Assembly: GCF_011761185.1 (NCBI RefSeq)
Contig: NZ_JAAOYM010000001.1
Coordinates: 1,798,001 to 1,862,000, forward strand
Origin: Saccharomonospora amisosensis
GTDB lineage: Bacteria > Actinomycetota > Actinomycetes > Mycobacteriales > Pseudonocardiaceae
Reading direction: 5' to 3'
DNA length: 64,000 nucleotides
Shown piece by piece: positions 1-9,021 of the stretch. The notes under the pieces were generated by a model. It was not told where the DNA came from, searched no databases, and saw only the letters and a program-made list of their open reading frames with translations. Positions within the stretch are counted from its first letter, which is position 1; the number at the start of each line of letters is the position of its first letter. The position numbers were made by a program, and so were the translations under genes.

Positions 1-417
1 TCGGAGGCCGGTTTCATGTTTGATGATACCCTGACTCATTCATCCTTCGCCGATCAACCTCGCCTATTGTTTCGAGTCGTTCCGGTCGGCAGTCAATGGG
101 TGCCAGTCAGATTTTCCCTGTCGACCAAGACGTTGAACACACGCGCAACGATCTGTGCAATGACGATCGGTTTTAGCCTAGCTCGCCGTGGTAAGACTTG
201 CTGGTCCATTGTGCCTGATCGCATGTCGCACGTGGTGGTGAACCTGAAGCAACTCGACAGCCTGTCCGGTCGGTAGGGCGGGCGTAGTCGTCACCGGATC
301 GGTAGGTATTGAGCCCTTTCCAGCGTGGTATGTAAGGTCGATGGGTGATGTCGAGGTGGGTGAAGCCTCGTAGATGGGCGAACTTCCTAGATCAACTCGC
401 CCCACCAAGAGCTTCGG
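1..417. other. No confident gene; probable transposon debris
   Basis: I find no reading frame here that resembles a protein. The short open frames lack family motifs and a plausible start region. The stretch leads directly into a transposase fragment, so it is most likely left-over mobile-element sequence or the edge of a larger insertion outside the window. This is inference. Confidence 0.4.
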
Positions 418-429
418 GTGTTTGTTCAC

Positions 430-632
430 CCGATCTCGGTACCGGTTTCCAACTGTCCCTTGCAGGTGATGGCTGGCCCGCTGCTACTTCGACGGATGGT
501 GGTGGGGAGCCGGTGGCGACGACCTGCGGTCGGTGAGCAGGCGTTGCTGGTACTGGTGCCCACTAACACGGGTGAGACCTACACCGCCCTGGCCGGCGGA
601 TTCGGCTTCAGCACGACGACGGTGGTTCGCGA
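430..632 (+). pseudogene. IS5-type transposase, N-terminal (HTH) fragment
   Basis: The frame carries the start of a DDE transposase of the group whose N-terminus is a helix-turn-helix (HTH_Tnp_4 type): SRWRRPAVGEQALLVL followed by GETYTALAGGFGFSTTTVVR. The family protein continues for about 200 more residues with a DDE_Tnp_4 catalytic domain, none of which is present. Similarity stops near position 632, where truncated asnB sequence starts on the other strand. The remnant at 36509-37098 keeps the complementary C-terminal part of a similar transposase, so both probably come from related elements. Not functional. Confidence 0.6.
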
Positions 633-849
633 TTCCGGATACCAGGGTGGTGGCATCTGACATCGGCTGCTGCCCACGCTCGGGCAGATCGACAATGGCC
701 AGCCGGTCGTGACCGAGTACACCGGTCGCCGTCGTCGCGTCCCAACTGACCGATCGCCCGCCGTCCGGGCCACGGTGGGCGAGCACCTGCGCGCTGTTGG
801 GCAGGTCTCGCCGGTCTCCGGTGTGGGCGACCCCGGCTATTCCACACAC
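633..849 (-). pseudogene. asnB: Asparagine synthase (glutamine-hydrolysing), N-terminal fragment
   Basis: The protein starts MCGIAGVAHTG, with Cys2 as the class II glutamine amidotransferase nucleophile. It continues through the family motifs LAHRGPDG and GHDRLAIVDL, then QQPMSD. After roughly 70 codons the match ends and the frame runs into transposase sequence read backwards. A full AsnB is about 600 residues, so the glutaminase domain is incomplete and the synthetase domain is missing. It lies 37 bp downstream of the two-domain oxidoreductase gene in the same direction. AsnB-like amidotransferases are commonly the neighbours of heparinase and wecB/wecC genes in actinomycete polysaccharide clusters, so it was probably the last gene of that operon. 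Confidence 0.8.
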
Positions 850-886
850 GCGTGGCTCCTCCTTCCGCCTTGCGGTAGCGGTCTCA

Positions 887-2989
887 TCAATGCGCGTCCT
901 GAATGGAGCGGAACGCGGCGAGGGTGGCGCTGGTGGACAGCAGCAGCTGCTCGGTGACGGCCGGGGTGTTGCTTCCTTGCACGGCCGCGTGGAACGTGCT
1001 TACCGCAGCGTTGTGCCCCTTGTCCTGCGTGCTCCACGAACGCCTGCGCCCGTCGAGGACAATCCTGCGGTAGTCCTCGATGACGGCGTGCCGATCGCCT
1101 GCCAGCACCTCCACCCGTTCCTTGCCCGCACCGGCGGGGGAGGAGGCGCAGTAGGTGACAGTGGACACCGAGCCGTTCCGGTGCCGGATCAGCAGCCCGA
1201 CGTCATCGGCCAGGCCGAGTTCCCCGGTGCTCCCGGCGACCGCGGACACGACCTCCGGCGCGGAGCCGGTGAGGGCGCAGCAGCTGTCCACGAAATGGCA
1301 CATCTCGCCGCGAAGCCGGCCACCCTGGCGGCGGTCGTGGTACCAGTGCTCGCCGGGAAGCTCACCGGCCGCGACACGGTAGACCACCGTGCGGGGAGAG
1401 GCCTCGCCGAGGTGATCCGTGACCGCCGTCAGCGCGGGGGACCAGCGCCGGTTGTATCCGATGAAGAGGACGCCCGGCGACTGCCCGGCCAGCCTTGTCA
1501 GTTCCTCGGCTTCGTCCACGGTCAGCGCCGGTGGCTTCTCACACCACACGTGCTTGCCCGCTCGCAGCGCGCGCAGCACCAGCTCCGCGTGAGTGTCGTG
1601 CGGCGTGGCGATCACCACGACATCGACGGCCGGGTCGTCGATCACCTCGCCCGGTTCCGAAACGGCCTGCTCGAATCCGAACCGTTCGGCCACCTTGCGT
1701 GCCGAAAGGCCCTGTGCGGAGGCCACGGACACGAACCGCTGGAAGCCGGCCTGCCGGAAAGCGGGCAGCAACACACTCGTGGAGAACGAGCCCGCACCCA
1801 GCCAACCGACACCGGAGCAGGAGCGGGTGCTCGGCTTTCGCAACCGCACCGGCCCCTGCTCGACCCGGTCTTCAGGGTACCGAAGCTGCACGGCCAGGTA
1901 TGGCTCGCTGCCGCTGTCGATGAGCTCGTAGGCCTTGCCCGCCTGCCCGATGTCGAATCGGTGTGTCACCAGATCGTCCACTGTGATCCGCCGGGAGGCG
2001 AGCAGATCCAGCACGGCCTCGAGGTTACGGCCCTCGGTCCAGCGAACGTGCCCCGCCGGGAAGTCGACGCCGTACTCCTCGTAGGAGCGCTCGTAGCGGC
2101 CGGGACCGTAGGAACGCGCGAACCGCACGGACAGCTCGCGCTCGTAGAACGGCTTTCGTGCGATGTCGAGGCCGACGTCCCCGACGACGACCACGGCAGC
2201 ACGGTCACGGCACAGCGCGGGTGTGCGGTTGACGGCTTCGGACGACGCGCCCGAGGCGCACAGCAGCACCGCGTCCGCGCCCCTGCCCCGGGTCCAGGTG
2301 AGCACCGCGTCTGTCGTTTCCTCACCCTCCTCGCGCAGACCGTACACACCGGACGCTCGTGCCGTGGCGAGCGGCCGCTCGGCGACGTCGATGCCCGCGA
2401 CCTCACATCCGCTGGCGAACAGCAGCCGCGCCGCCAGCTGGCCCACCAGCCCGAGCCCGACCACGACGACCTTCGATCCCGGGCCGACGTCGGCCAGCCG
2501 CACACCGTGCAGCGCGATGGAGCCCAGCGTCGCGAAGGCCGCGTCCTGCGCCGAAACGCCTTCCGGAACCGGCGTGCACAGCAAACCAGGCACAGCCTGG
2601 AACTCCGCGTGGTTGGCCCGGCCCGCACCGCCGGTGGCCACCAGCATCCCCGGTCGGATACCGCTGACGGCCTCACCGACCTCAAGCGCGATCCCGGCCG
2701 CCGAGTAGCCGAGCGGGGTGTCGGAGTCGAGCCTGCTGACCACGGCCTTGGCCGCGCTGGAGACGCCGTTGCTGCGTGCCTTGGCGACCACCTGCCGCAC
2801 CAGGTCTGGGCGCGCCTTGGCCTTGCCGAGCAGTGATGAGCGCGCCAGTGATGTCACGGCCTTCTCAGTGCCGGGGCTTATGACACTGGAAAGTGTCCTC
2901 ACCAGCACCTCCGTGGCGCCGATCGTCGGCCGGGGCACGTCGAGGACGCGGACCGGTCCTCCCCGCAGGGGTTGCACGACCTGCTTCAC
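887..2989 (-). CDS. Two-domain oxidoreductase: zinc-type alcohol dehydrogenase plus Gfo/Idh/MocA
   Basis: This 700-residue protein fuses two NAD(P)-binding enzymes. Residues 1-370 are a medium-chain dehydrogenase with the Rossmann motif VVVVGLGLVG at 174-183. Residues 393-700 are a Gfo/Idh/MocA oxidoreductase with GWLGAGSFS near 395-403 and the diagnostic EKP at about 484-486. Such fusions recur in bacterial polysaccharide loci, where they are thought to oxidise or epimerise a nucleotide-linked or glycan sugar; the substrate is unknown. The ATG at 2989 overlaps the end of the heparinase gene by 4 nt, so translation is probably coupled. It is the last intact gene of the leftward exopolysaccharide operon. 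Confidence 0.85.
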   Translation of the reverse strand: MKQVVQPLRGGPVRVLDVPRPTIGATEVLVRTLSSVISPGTEKAVTSLARSSLLGKAKARPDLVRQVVAKARSNGVSSAAKAVVSRLDSDTPLGYSAAGIALEVGEAVSGIRPGMLVATGGAGRANHAEFQAVPGLLCTPVPEGVSAQDAAFATLGSIALHGVRLADVGPGSKVVVVGLGLVGQLAARLLFASGCEVAGIDVAERPLATARASGVYGLREEGEETTDAVLTWTRGRGADAVLLCASGASSEAVNRTPALCRDRAAVVVVGDVGLDIARKPFYERELSVRFARSYGPGRYERSYEEYGVDFPAGHVRWTEGRNLEAVLDLLASRRITVDDLVTHRFDIGQAGKAYELIDSGSEPYLAVQLRYPEDRVEQGPVRLRKPSTRSCSGVGWLGAGSFSTSVLLPAFRQAGFQRFVSVASAQGLSARKVAERFGFEQAVSEPGEVIDDPAVDVVVIATPHDTHAELVLRALRAGKHVWCEKPPALTVDEAEELTRLAGQSPGVLFIGYNRRWSPALTAVTDHLGEASPRTVVYRVAAGELPGEHWYHDRRQGGRLRGEMCHFVDSCCALTGSAPEVVSAVAGSTGELGLADDVGLLIRHRNGSVSTVTYCASSPAGAGKERVEVLAGDRHAVIEDYRRIVLDGRRRSWSTQDKGHNAAVSTFHAAVQGSNTPAVTEQLLLSTSATLAAFRSIQDAH

Positions 2990-4635
2990 TGCGCACCTTT
3001 CCTCTCGCTCGTCGAATACCGGAACTCCTCACCCCAGGGCAGCTGCGCGGTCGTTTCCCGGATCAGCACCTTGCCCTGTTCGATTCGTTCCCAGCCGGTG
3101 GCGAGGCCGGCGGGTTCGATGCGCCAGCCGCCGCCGAAGCGATCCGCCTGCTCGGGGGGCACCTCGGGGGACAGGAACACGCGAGAAACCAGGCGGTGCC
3201 TTCCGTGACCACGCGCCTCGTCGCAGACCCGCAACTCGCTGTCCGAAAGGCGCCAGGTTCGCCGGTGCACCGGCGAACCTGCAAGGTGGCGGTAGCCGTC
3301 GTGCTCGGCCGTCAGTACCAGCTCGCCGCCCCGGTCGGCGCCGCCGGTGCTGTCGACGACGTGTACGCCTGCGCGGCGGCCCGCGCGGAACGCTCCCCAC
3401 ACCTCCGTGGAATCCGTGCCGTCGATCTCCACGGTGCTGTGGCCACCGGTCGACCGTTCGAAGTGCCGCCGCGCACATGCGTCATATGTGGACGTTCCCG
3501 CCTCCGTCACCACCCGCCGAGTCCCGTCGTAGAACAGGAAGGACAGCGTGTCGGCGTGTGCGTGTGCGGGCAGTCCACGGGGACATGGTTCACCGACGTC
3601 GGCTGTGACGAACAGTTCACCCGTTCTGAGCACCGCGAGGCCGCTGTCGGGCAACAGGGTGATCCCGTCAGCGGCGGGTGGTCCCGGTCGCAGCTCGCCG
3701 ACGAGCTCGTCGGGAACCGGGTATCCGTCGTTGAACAGCGGCACGGTGCCGTCCGGCAGCATCACCAGGCCCAGGAAGCGACGCATGCGGGTGATCGCCG
3801 TGGTGAGCCATTCCGGCGAGTGGCCGCGTACCGCCTCGAGCAGCTCCGCGATGTCGATCAGGTCGGTGAGCACCTGGCAGTGGTATGCGGGCGCTCGCTC
3901 GAAATGCCCGCCGTCAGGCAGGATCTGGCGGCTCGTCTCCCGCGCCAGCGCGCGCAGTGTCCGGTCCAGCAATCGCTGCTGCCCGAAGAAGATGGCGAGG
4001 CCGAGCAACGCCTTGAGATTCTTCACCAGGTGGTTGCCGCCGACATCGCGCTCGATGTGCGGTCGCAGGAAACGCAGATGCAACCACAGCGCGTCCAGGA
4101 ACCTGCCTTCGTGAGACTCTCCGGCGATGAGGTGGCGGTAGAGACCGCACCACGACCACGCGCGCAGCGAAGCCACGTACGGAGCCCACTCGTCGTACCG
4201 GCCGAACACAGTTGCCTGCTGCCACGAGCGCCACCACCCTGCGAACACCGCACGTGCCGTGTCCTGATCTTCTTGCAGCGCAAGCGTCCACGCCCAGTCC
4301 CAGTAGTGCAGGTGGTATCGCCACAGCTGGGGCTCGTGCAACTGCCTCCAGTCGGCGGGGTCGCCGAGCTTGCCGGTGTGGCCGAGCAAGGTGATCACCC
4401 CGTCGTGGAGCTCATCGAAGGAGGGCCACCGCGTCGGCGTGCGCGCGTCCACGGGGGTGAAGCACGATGGCCAGCCGACGACGGCTGGACGGGGTGTTTC
4501 AAGCAGCCGGCGACCGGCATCCGGCCATCGCCGCAGGGCCGCCCGTTGTGTCCGCAGCCGAACCCGGTGTGCCACCTGCTCCGGCCGCAGCCGGAACACG
4601 GTGCGGGCCAACCTTCCCATCGCGTGCGGGTTCAC
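2986..4635 (-). CDS. Heparinase II/III family protein
   Basis: The 549-residue protein has the two-part layout of the family. An alpha-helical toroid contains GGNHLVKNLKALLGLA near residue 200, and a C-terminal beta-sandwich region contains HAHADTLSFLFYDG. Family members are polysaccharide lyases acting on uronic-acid-containing glycans. Inside export clusters they probably trim or edit the polymer being made. No signal peptide is obvious, so the compartment is unclear. It overlaps both neighbours by 4 nt (stop at 2986, start at 4635), which fits co-translation. The ManNAcA precursor genes wecB and wecC upstream make a uronic-acid polymer a reasonable substrate guess; this is inference. Confidence 0.85.
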   Translation of the reverse strand: MNPHAMGRLARTVFRLRPEQVAHRVRLRTQRAALRRWPDAGRRLLETPRPAVVGWPSCFTPVDARTPTRWPSFDELHDGVITLLGHTGKLGDPADWRQLHEPQLWRYHLHYWDWAWTLALQEDQDTARAVFAGWWRSWQQATVFGRYDEWAPYVASLRAWSWCGLYRHLIAGESHEGRFLDALWLHLRFLRPHIERDVGGNHLVKNLKALLGLAIFFGQQRLLDRTLRALARETSRQILPDGGHFERAPAYHCQVLTDLIDIAELLEAVRGHSPEWLTTAITRMRRFLGLVMLPDGTVPLFNDGYPVPDELVGELRPGPPAADGITLLPDSGLAVLRTGELFVTADVGEPCPRGLPAHAHADTLSFLFYDGTRRVVTEAGTSTYDACARRHFERSTGGHSTVEIDGTDSTEVWGAFRAGRRAGVHVVDSTGGADRGGELVLTAEHDGYRHLAGSPVHRRTWRLSDSELRVCDEARGHGRHRLVSRVFLSPEVPPEQADRFGGGWRIEPAGLATGWERIEQGKVLIRETTAQLPWGEEFRYSTSERKGAQ

Positions 4636-5498
4636 CTGCGGTTCGCCTGTTCGGTCACGCCCGTGCGGAAGCTGCGGGGGCAGAAGCCGAGGTCACGCGC
4701 GGCCGCCTCGATCGAGAACGCCTTGTCCTCGGCGAGTCGCCGTAGCTGTTCGGCTTTCAGCTTCGGCCGCCGCGCGAGCCGCTCGTACAGCGACAGCATC
4801 CGGATCGCGGGCCGGAGCGGGACCGGCACCAGGCGGGCCCGACTTCCGGTGGCGCGTATCGCCTCAGCCAGCAACTCGGCGAGCGGCATCGGTTCAGGAC
4901 CGGCCACATCGTAGGTGCGCCCCGAAGCGGCGGGGGACTCCACCGCGGTCAGCACGGCCGCCGCCAGGTCGTCCACATGCACCGGTTGCAGTAGCCGGTT
5001 ACCGCCGCCGGGAACCGGCAGGATCGGCGTTCGACGCAACGCCGAAAGCAACCGGGCGATGTTCCGGTCGCCGGGTGCACCGTAGATCATCGTCGGCCGG
5101 ATGATCGTCCAGTCCAGAGCGCTCGCCCGCACCGTCTCCTCCGCCTCGAGTCGCACCCGCTTCGAGGCTGCCGCGATGGTGGTGGTCACGGCGGTCGTCG
5201 AGACAAACACCGCCCGTTTGAGGCCGGCCTCCTCGGCGGCGGAGACGATCACGGGCGCGTGCCCGAAGCCCAGTGATGCCAGGTTGACGAGTGCGTCAGC
5301 GCCCGCGTCGGTGAAGGCCGCGTCCGTGGCGGCGGGATCGTCGAGGTCACCGGCGATGGGTGTCGCCCCGAGTTCGGCGACCACTCGCGCCGCCCTGGAA
5401 CTTCGCGCGATGGCGACGACCTGGTGGCCGCGCTCGATCGCCTGCGGCAGCAGGTGGCGGCCAAGGAACCCACTACCTCCGGTGACGAGGACTTTCAA
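4632..5498 (-). CDS. NAD-dependent epimerase/dehydratase family protein (TTG start)
   Basis: An extended short-chain dehydrogenase of 288 residues with the nucleotide-binding motif GGSGFLG at residues 6-12, a RPTMIYG segment typical of sugar-nucleotide epimerases, and a substrate-binding C-terminal half. The frame is open further upstream, but that extension is arginine- and serine-rich and unlike the family. A TTG at 5498, with AGGAGG a few bases upstream, gives exactly the expected start (LKVLVTGGSGFLG). The first 26 nt overlap the end of the GT4 gene, and the last 4 nt overlap the heparinase start. It probably modifies a sugar precursor in the same pathway; the substrate is unknown. Confidence 0.82.
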   Translation of the reverse strand: MKVLVTGGSGFLGRHLLPQAIERGHQVVAIARSSRAARVVAELGATPIAGDLDDPAATDAAFTDAGADALVNLASLGFGHAPVIVSAAEEAGLKRAVFVSTTAVTTTIAAASKRVRLEAEETVRASALDWTIIRPTMIYGAPGDRNIARLLSALRRTPILPVPGGGNRLLQPVHVDDLAAAVLTAVESPAASGRTYDVAGPEPMPLAELLAEAIRATGSRARLVPVPLRPAIRMLSLYERLARRPKLKAEQLRRLAEDKAFSIEAAARDLGFCPRSFRTGVTEQANRR

Positions 5499-6723
5499 CG
5501 GGACCTCCTGGTGAATCGAATACGGTTCGGCAGCGCCGCGCCAGCTCCGTCCTGTCGAAGTTCTGCTCCACGAAGCGGCGGCCTTCCTTGCCCATGTCGG
5601 CGCGACGCACCGGGTCCCTTGCCAGCGCGGCGATCTCCTCTGCCAGCCGCCGCGAGTCCTCCGGTGGGACGACGACGGCGCCCGCGGCACGCAGGATCTC
5701 GGCGGGCTCCCCCCGCACCGCGCCGACTACGGCCTTCTCCGCGGCGAGATACTCGAAGATCTTCGAGGGGATGAAGGTGGAGAACAGCGGAACGTCACGC
5801 AGCGAGACCACGCAGATGTCGGCCGCGGCCAGCACCTGCGGAACCTGGTCCCTTGCCACACCGCCCGGCACGCGGACGTTCGGCAGCCCGAGGTCACGTA
5901 CCTGCTCGGTGATCTGCCGCTTCTGGGCGCCTTCACCGACGAGCGCGAAGCGCACCGGCTGGTCGGTGAGCAGCGCGGCGGCGTCGACCACCTTGTCCAG
6001 CGCATGGGAGATGCCGAGCGCACCGGCATAGACCACGAGACATTCGCCAGGGTCGGCCCCGAGCCGCTGCCGGACCGCCGGGTTGGGAGTGGTGTCGCCA
6101 CCGAAGCGATCGGTGTCGACCCCGTTGCGAATCGTGTGCACCTTCGCGGGGGGAACGCCGCGCTCGACGAGGTTGTGCCGGAATCCCTCGGTCACGACGA
6201 CGACAGCGCCCGCCGCGTGGTAGGCGGCCAGTTCCAGCCGTTCCAGCGCCTTGATGATCCAGCGATTGGTGAGCACGCCCAGCTCGACGAAGATGGCAGG
6301 CCACAGGTCCCGCACCTCGACCACCAGTCGGGCTCGCTTCAACTTGGCCAGCACCCAGGCCGAGCCGATCGCGAAGAACGTCGGTGAGGAGACCATCACA
6401 ACGTCCGCCTTGCCGCTCGCTCGTGCGCCCAGCAGCACACTGCTCACCATGAAGCTCAAGTGGCCCAGTGTCTTGCGGAGGAATCCCTCGTTGGGAGTTG
6501 CGTAGAGCCAGGTGCGCAGTACGGAGTAGCCGTCGCGTTGTTCACGCGCGCGGACGCGGCCCCGATACTCGGGTGGCACCACCCCGGTCGGATGGTTCGG
6601 CATCCCGGTGAGGACGGTCACCGTGTCGCCGTCGGCCGCCCAGGTTCGGGCGAACTCCGACAGCCGCGCCTGCGGCGCACCGATCTCCGGTGGGAAGTAC
6701 TGCGTGACGAGAAGTATCCGCAT
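5473..6723 (-). CDS. Glycosyltransferase family 4 (WbuB-like)
   Basis: A 416-residue GT-B glycosyltransferase. The N-terminal domain starts MRILLVTQYFPPEIGAPQ and carries EVRDLWPAIFVELG, hallmarks of WbuB/GT4 enzymes. The C-terminal donor-binding domain has PSKIFEYLAAEKAVVG with the conserved glutamate. It should add a sugar to a lipid-linked intermediate at the cytoplasmic face of the membrane. The ATG at 6723 sits in a TGATG junction with the stop of the upstream transferase, a one-base overlap indicating tight coupling. The open frame extends to about 7002, but that extension is a shadow of the upstream gene. Confidence 0.88.
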   Translation of the reverse strand: MRILLVTQYFPPEIGAPQARLSEFARTWAADGDTVTVLTGMPNHPTGVVPPEYRGRVRAREQRDGYSVLRTWLYATPNEGFLRKTLGHLSFMVSSVLLGARASGKADVVMVSSPTFFAIGSAWVLAKLKRARLVVEVRDLWPAIFVELGVLTNRWIIKALERLELAAYHAAGAVVVVTEGFRHNLVERGVPPAKVHTIRNGVDTDRFGGDTTPNPAVRQRLGADPGECLVVYAGALGISHALDKVVDAAALLTDQPVRFALVGEGAQKRQITEQVRDLGLPNVRVPGGVARDQVPQVLAAADICVVSLRDVPLFSTFIPSKIFEYLAAEKAVVGAVRGEPAEILRAAGAVVVPPEDSRRLAEEIAALARDPVRRADMGKEGRRFVEQNFDRTELARRCRTVFDSPGGPVESPRHRR

Positions 6724-7715
6724 CACGTGGCTCCTTCGGTCGCTCGTCGTGGCGCAAGCCAGCGCGGTGAGGTCAGGTAGCCGGCGACCACGCCGACGGC
6801 GAGCATGTCGGCGAGCAGTCGCAACTGCCAGCTTCCGACCAGGCTGACCGCTCCGAGCAGGCAGAGCACCACGCCGAGTGCGGCGGTGAAGACGGTGACC
6901 TGTACGTGAGTCCAGCCGAGATCGCCAAGGCGCTGGTAGACGTGGCTGCGGTGAGGCCGCGTCCACTCCTCCCCGGCTCTGATCCGCCGCTGCAGCGTCC
7001 ACGTGGTGTCGGCCAGGTACAGCGCCAGCGGCGCGACCGAGGCCTCGACGGGAACGCCGAGCAGCACGGCATAGGCGGCGGACACGGCGAGCCCCGCGCC
7101 GATGGCGTAGCTGCCGACATCACCGAGGAAGACCTTGGCACGCACTGCGTTCCACGGCAGGAACGCCAGCCCTCCCGCGGCCAGCGTCGCACCAGCGCCT
7201 TGCAGGGACAGGTCCGCGTACCAGAAGCCGACGAACGCGAACGTTGCTCCACCGACGACGGCGTGCGCGCCGGAAATGCCGTTGATGCCGTCCATGAAGT
7301 TGAACGCGTTCACGTAGCCGGTGATCCACAGCGCGATCAGCACGACGGCCGCCAGCGGGACGGCCGGTGTGTCGGCGAGGAACAGCAGCGTCGCCACACC
7401 CAGGGCGGCGAGCGACTGCAGCAACAGACGCGAGCGCACGGACAGACCTTTGAGGTCCTCGGCGAGTCCGATCGCGGAGAAGCTCGCGACGGCGAACACG
7501 AGCGGCAACCAGATGCCATGTGGGATAAGGCTGATTCCGAGCAGCACCCCAAGCACCACGGCGATGCCGCCGCCCCGCAACGTCGGGATGTGATGTGACG
7601 AGCGAGTGCCCGGCACGTCGACCGATCCGGCGCGGCGCAGCAGCCGCAGCACCACCGGTTGCGCCAGCGTCGCGGACACCAGGCACAGCAGCGGCCCTAG
7701 CACCGCGACGTCCAT
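6723..7715 (-). CDS. MraY/WecA-type sugar-phosphate transferase (initiating glycosyltransferase)
   Basis: A polytopic membrane enzyme of about 330 residues with the family signatures in order: RSSHHIPTLRGGG, an acidic loop (GLAEDLKGLS), NAFNFMDGINGI, KVFLGDVGSYAIG and the HRSHVYQRL loop. Family members transfer a sugar-1-phosphate from UDP-sugar to undecaprenyl phosphate and so start glycan assembly. The start is uncertain: ATG 7715 fits the family N-terminus (MDVAVLGPLL), but no strong ribosome-binding site is visible and nearby in-frame GTGs upstream are possible. It lies 55 bp below wecC and is probably the committed step of the exopolysaccharide operon. Confidence 0.85.
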   Translation of the reverse strand: MDVAVLGPLLCLVSATLAQPVVLRLLRRAGSVDVPGTRSSHHIPTLRGGGIAVVLGVLLGISLIPHGIWLPLVFAVASFSAIGLAEDLKGLSVRSRLLLQSLAALGVATLLFLADTPAVPLAAVVLIALWITGYVNAFNFMDGINGISGAHAVVGGATFAFVGFWYADLSLQGAGATLAAGGLAFLPWNAVRAKVFLGDVGSYAIGAGLAVSAAYAVLLGVPVEASVAPLALYLADTTWTLQRRIRAGEEWTRPHRSHVYQRLGDLGWTHVQVTVFTAALGVVLCLLGAVSLVGSWQLRLLADMLAVGVVAGYLTSPRWLAPRRATEGAT

Positions 7716-7770
7716 ACCGAGCACGGTGTTCACGCGAACCACCAGCTCGGTCGCCGGATGCGGAGGCGTC

Positions 7771-9021
7771 TCATGCCCACATGCCCCTTGTGTCATAGAC
7801 GATCTTGCCGGACAGCCGGGGCTTCTTAATCTTTCGGAAGCACTGGTGGTCGACAAGCAGGGCCACGATGTCGGCGCGGTCGAGTGCCTCGTCCACACCC
7901 GACAGCCGCACGTTGTCCAAAGCACGAAGGCTCTGCGGCAGCTCGGCCACGTGTGGCTCGACGGCGTCGACGACGGCGTCCTCCGCAGCGGTCGCGACCT
8001 CGCGCACGATGCGAAGAGCGGGGCTCTCCCGCAGATCACCAACGTCGGCCTTGAAGGCCAGACCCAGGCAGGCGATCCGCGGCTCACGCAGCCTGCCGGC
8101 CGCCGCGACCAGCTGCTCCGCCACGTGTAACGGCTTGCCGTCGTTGATCTCGCGCGCCAGCCGCATCATCCGGGCCTGTTGCGGAGCGGCCTGGATCACG
8201 AACCACGGATCGACCGCGATGCAGTGTCCACCCACTCCCGGCCCCGGCTGCAGGATGTTCACCCTCGGATGGCGGTTCGCCATACGGATGATCTCCCAGA
8301 CGTCCAGTCCGAGCCGGTCGCAGATGAGTGATAGCTCGTTGGCGAACGCGATTTCCACGTCACGTGAGGCGTTCTCGACGAGCTTGGCCATCTCGGCGCT
8401 CTCGGCGTCTGTCACCAGGATGCCACCACGGCAGAAGATCCGGTAGATGGCCGCGGCTCGCTCCGCGCACTGGCTGGTGAGCCCGCCGATGACGCGGTCG
8501 TTGGTGACGATCTCGGTCATGATCCGACCGGGAAGTACCCGCTCGGGACAGTGCGCCACGTGCACGCCCGGCGAGCTGTCCATCCGGTGTGGCAGGTCGA
8601 GGTCGGGTCGAAGCCGCTCGAGCCACTCGCTGACCAGCCGGGTGGTCCCCGGGGGAACCGTCGACTCGAGGATCACCACCTCGCCATCGCGAAGCCGTGG
8701 TGCGATGGCCTCGGTCGCGGAGCGCACATGGGCGAGGTCGACGTGGCTGTCCTCTTTGATGGGTGTGGGGACGGCCACGATGTAGGCGTCGGCCTGGGGC
8801 ATCTCGGTGCTCGCGCTGAGCATTCCCGCGGAAACGGCCTCGTTGAGGGTGGACGTGAGATCTGGTTCGTCGAAGGGGGCAGTCCCTTCGCTGACGCAGT
8901 CGACAACTCGCTGGTCGACGTCCACTCCGACCACCTCGACACCCTGTCCGGCCAGCGCGGCGGCGGTCGGCAGGCCGACGTATCCGAGGCCGATGACGGC
9001 GACCCGATTCACCTCGGTCAC
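7771..9021 (-). CDS. wecC: UDP-N-acetyl-D-mannosamine dehydrogenase
   Basis: A 416-residue UDP-sugar dehydrogenase. It shows the NAD-binding motif VIGLGYVGLPTAAALA near residues 9-24, the middle domain with ELSLICDRLGLDVWE, and the catalytic-cysteine motif GPGVGGHCIAVDPWF, whose AVDPWF ending is typical of WecC rather than UDP-glucose dehydrogenases. It oxidises UDP-ManNAc twice to UDP-ManNAcA. Its ATG overlaps the wecB stop by 4 nt, matching the substrate-product order of the pathway. The polymer made here therefore probably contains N-acetylmannosaminuronic acid. Confidence 0.9.
   Translation of the reverse strand: MTEVNRVAVIGLGYVGLPTAAALAGQGVEVVGVDVDQRVVDCVSEGTAPFDEPDLTSTLNEAVSAGMLSASTEMPQADAYIVAVPTPIKEDSHVDLAHVRSATEAIAPRLRDGEVVILESTVPPGTTRLVSEWLERLRPDLDLPHRMDSSPGVHVAHCPERVLPGRIMTEIVTNDRVIGGLTSQCAERAAAIYRIFCRGGILVTDAESAEMAKLVENASRDVEIAFANELSLICDRLGLDVWEIIRMANRHPRVNILQPGPGVGGHCIAVDPWFVIQAAPQQARMMRLAREINDGKPLHVAEQLVAAAGRLREPRIACLGLAFKADVGDLRESPALRIVREVATAAEDAVVDAVEPHVAELPQSLRALDNVRLSGVDEALDRADIVALLVDHQCFRKIKKPRLSGKIVYDTRGMWA

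Noticed and set aside
797-2836. 679-codon rightward open frame
   Set aside because: It is the antisense shadow of the two-domain oxidoreductase gene. The translation is Arg/Gly/His-rich with no domain, while the leftward frame has clear motifs throughout.
2893-4914. 673-codon rightward open frame
   Set aside because: Antisense shadow of the heparinase and epimerase genes, created by high third-position G+C; no family features.
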